NCBI GenBank assembly: GCA_024959975.1
Contig: JANXFM010000166.1
Coordinates: 1 to 6,301 of the forward strand
Direction of reading: 5' to 3'
Source of the DNA: Flavobacteriales bacterium
Lineage (GTDB): Bacteria; Bacteroidota; Bacteroidia; Flavobacteriales; UBA7430
DNA length: 6,301 nucleotides
Below the pieces are notes generated by a model. The model did no database searches and was not told the origin of the DNA. It worked only from the letters and a program-made list of their open reading frames with translations. Shown here piece after piece: positions 4,872-6,301 of the stretch (its first letter is position 1; each line of letters starts with the position of its first letter). The translations under genes and the position numbers were made by a program.

Positions 4872-6301
4872 ATGACTAGTAATCAAAAAGATCCTCTATT
4901 TGTTTTGGTAAAGTCTCTTTCCAAGTCCGAAAAACGACAATTTAAAGTCTATGTCGGACGGGTAGGAGTGAATTCTGATTCCAAATTTATTGCCTTGTTT
5001 GATCATTTAAACAAGAGTGAAACCTTCGATGAAGATCTAATTATTAAAAAGGGAATTGTAACGAAAGTGCAAATCTCCAATTTAAAAGCACATTTGTACA
5101 AGCAAATCCTGATAAGTTTACGACTCAATCCTGTTCATCAAAATGTAAGAACTCAGGTTAGAGAACAACAAGATTTTGCCACCATTCTGTACCACAAAGG
5201 TCTGTACAAACAGAGCCTGAAAATACTTGATAAAGCCAAAACACTAGCCATTGAGAATAATGAGAGCAATAGTGCCTATGAAATTATCGAATTTGAGAAG
5301 GTCATTGAATCTCAATACATTACCAGAAGTATCAGTACACGTTCGGAAGAGTTGACCTCACAAGCAAAGGAACTGAGCGTAAAAAACACTTTAGCCAGTA
5401 AGCTGTCTAATCTATCGCTTCAGTTGTATGGACAGATGTTAAAGACAGGCTATGTTAAAAATGAAAAGGAACACAAGGAGGTAACTTCCTATTTCGAGAG
5501 TAATCTACCCGACTATGATTGGGATATGATGGGTTTTAGAGAAAAACTATGGTTGTACAAAACTTATCTGTGGTATGCTTTTACGATTCAGGATTTCTTG
5601 TCTTGCTACAAATATTCTAATAAATGGGTCGATCTGTTTCATGCACACCCAAATATGATTACTCTTAATCCGGTATTTTATTTGAGAGGCAATCATTATC
5701 TGCTGGAATCATTATTCCTCATCAGAAATAAAGCCAAGTTAAAGCTGACGCTTCATGAATTTGAGGAGACCATAGCATCAGAAAAGTTCCCAAATAATGA
5801 TAATGTTGAGGTGCTTTCATTTTTGTATCTCTACAATAACAAACTCAATTTACACTTCCTGGAGGGAACTTTTGATGAAGGGGAGTATTTGGTACACGAA
5901 ATTATCGAAGGCATTGAAAAGTATCAAAACAGACTGGATAATCACCATGTTATGGTTCTTTATTACAAAATTTCCTGTTTGTATTTTGGTTCTGCAGATT
6001 ACAAAAATTGTATTAAATACCTGAGTGAGATCATTGACAATAAGAACCTTCAAGTGAGAGAGGATTTGATGTGTTTCTCTCGCGTTCTGAGTTTGATTGC
6101 TCATTATGAAGCCGGTATGGATTACGATTTAGATCGTCAGATTAAAGAAACGTACAAGTTTTTAATCAAGATGGATGATCTGTATGAGGTACAAAAAGAG
6201 CTGATTAAGTTTGTTAGAAAGCTGGGAGATATTTTCCCTCATCAGGTGAAAGATGAGCTTAAAAAGCTTTACAAAACATTAAAACGCTACGAAGATCACC
6301 C
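4872..6301 (+). CDS. Uncharacterised helical TPR-like protein (runs off window)
   Basis: An uninterrupted frame of 476 codons runs to the window end; I do not know its function. The ATG at 4872 (MTSNQKDPLFVLVKSLSKSE) is the first start after an in-frame TAA at 4860-4862. The N-terminus carries LVKSLSKSEKRQFKVY (12-27), KFIALFDHL (38-46) and NLKAHLYKQILISLRL (70-85). This arrangement resembles hypothetical proteins I associate with Bacteroidetes. The rest appears almost wholly alpha-helical, with TPR-like helix pairs near 102-125 (ATILYHKGLYKQSLKILDKA) and 363-388 (LYYKISCLYFGSADYKNCIK), suggesting an alpha-solenoid scaffold. There is no signal peptide, membrane segment or catalytic motif, so it is probably cytoplasmic. 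The lysine-rich end (DELKKLYKTLKRYEDH) may be near the true C-terminus. It is transcribed away from leuA, so a shared regulatory region is possible, but a link to leucine synthesis is not shown. Confidence 0.88.
   Translation, partial: MTSNQKDPLFVLVKSLSKSEKRQFKVYVGRVGVNSDSKFIALFDHLNKSETFDEDLIIKKGIVTKVQISNLKAHLYKQILISLRLNPVHQNVRTQVREQQDFATILYHKGLYKQSLKILDKAKTLAIENNESNSAYEIIEFEKVIESQYITRSISTRSEELTSQAKELSVKNTLASKLSNLSLQLYGQMLKTGYVKNEKEHKEVTSYFESNLPDYDWDMMGFREKLWLYKTYLWYAFTIQDFLSCYKYSNKWVDLFHAHPNMITLNPVFYLRGNHYLLESLFLIRNKAKLKLTLHEFEETIASEKFPNNDNVEVLSFLYLYNNKLNLHFLEGTFDEGEYLVHEIIEGIEKYQNRLDNHHVMVLYYKISCLYFGSADYKNCIKYLSEIIDNKNLQVREDLMCFSRVLSLIAHYEAGMDYDLDRQIKETYKFLIKMDDLYEVQKELIKFVRKLGDIFPHQVKDELKKLYKTLKRYEDH

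Noticed and set aside
5850..6104. An 84-codon minus-strand open frame inside the divergent gene
   Set aside because: The plus-strand frame is open for 476 codons with a coherent helical protein; the antisense frame has no supporting motif.

Overview
The window looks like chromosome of a member of the Bacteroidetes, most likely a Flavobacteriaceae-type organism. The evidence is AT-rich intergenic DNA, no Shine-Dalgarno motifs ahead of the genes, flavobacterial-looking IlvD and LeuB protein sequences, and a divergent gene whose N-terminus (LSKSEKRQFK) resembles an uncharacterised Bacteroidetes protein family. The identifications rest on recalled family motifs; no database search was run.

Layout. 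Positions 1-4660, minus strand: a compact branched-chain amino acid operon read right to left as leuA (4660-3500), leuC (3421-2039), leuD (2037-1450), leuB (1389-271) and the first 74 codons of ilvD (224-1, running off the window). Gaps are 78, 1, 60 and 46 nt, with no terminator-like structure, so one transcript is likely. Positions 4661-4871: a 211-nt divergent intergenic region holding the leuA leader and presumably promoters for both directions. Positions 4872-6301, plus strand: an open-ended helical, TPR-like protein of unknown function, 476 codons visible.

How the genes work together. IlvD makes 2-ketoisovalerate. LeuA condenses it with acetyl-CoA to 2-isopropylmalate, LeuC and LeuD (two subunits of one enzyme) isomerise this to 3-isopropylmalate, and LeuB oxidises it to the precursor of 2-ketoisocaproate, leaving only a transaminase step to leucine. 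The whole leucine branch is therefore on one transcript, with a valine/isoleucine/leucine enzyme downstream.

Points that stand out: LeuA is a short form without the C-terminal leucine-sensing domain; LeuB has Gln where characterised NAD-dependent enzymes have the Asp that contacts the adenosine ribose; leuC starts with GTG right after an A8 tract; small hairpins sit about 20 nt upstream of leuC and leuB; and the leuA leader has no ATG-initiated leader peptide. Apart from the unknown divergent gene, this is an ordinary biosynthetic region, and I see no mobile element, CRISPR array, RNA gene or defence system.
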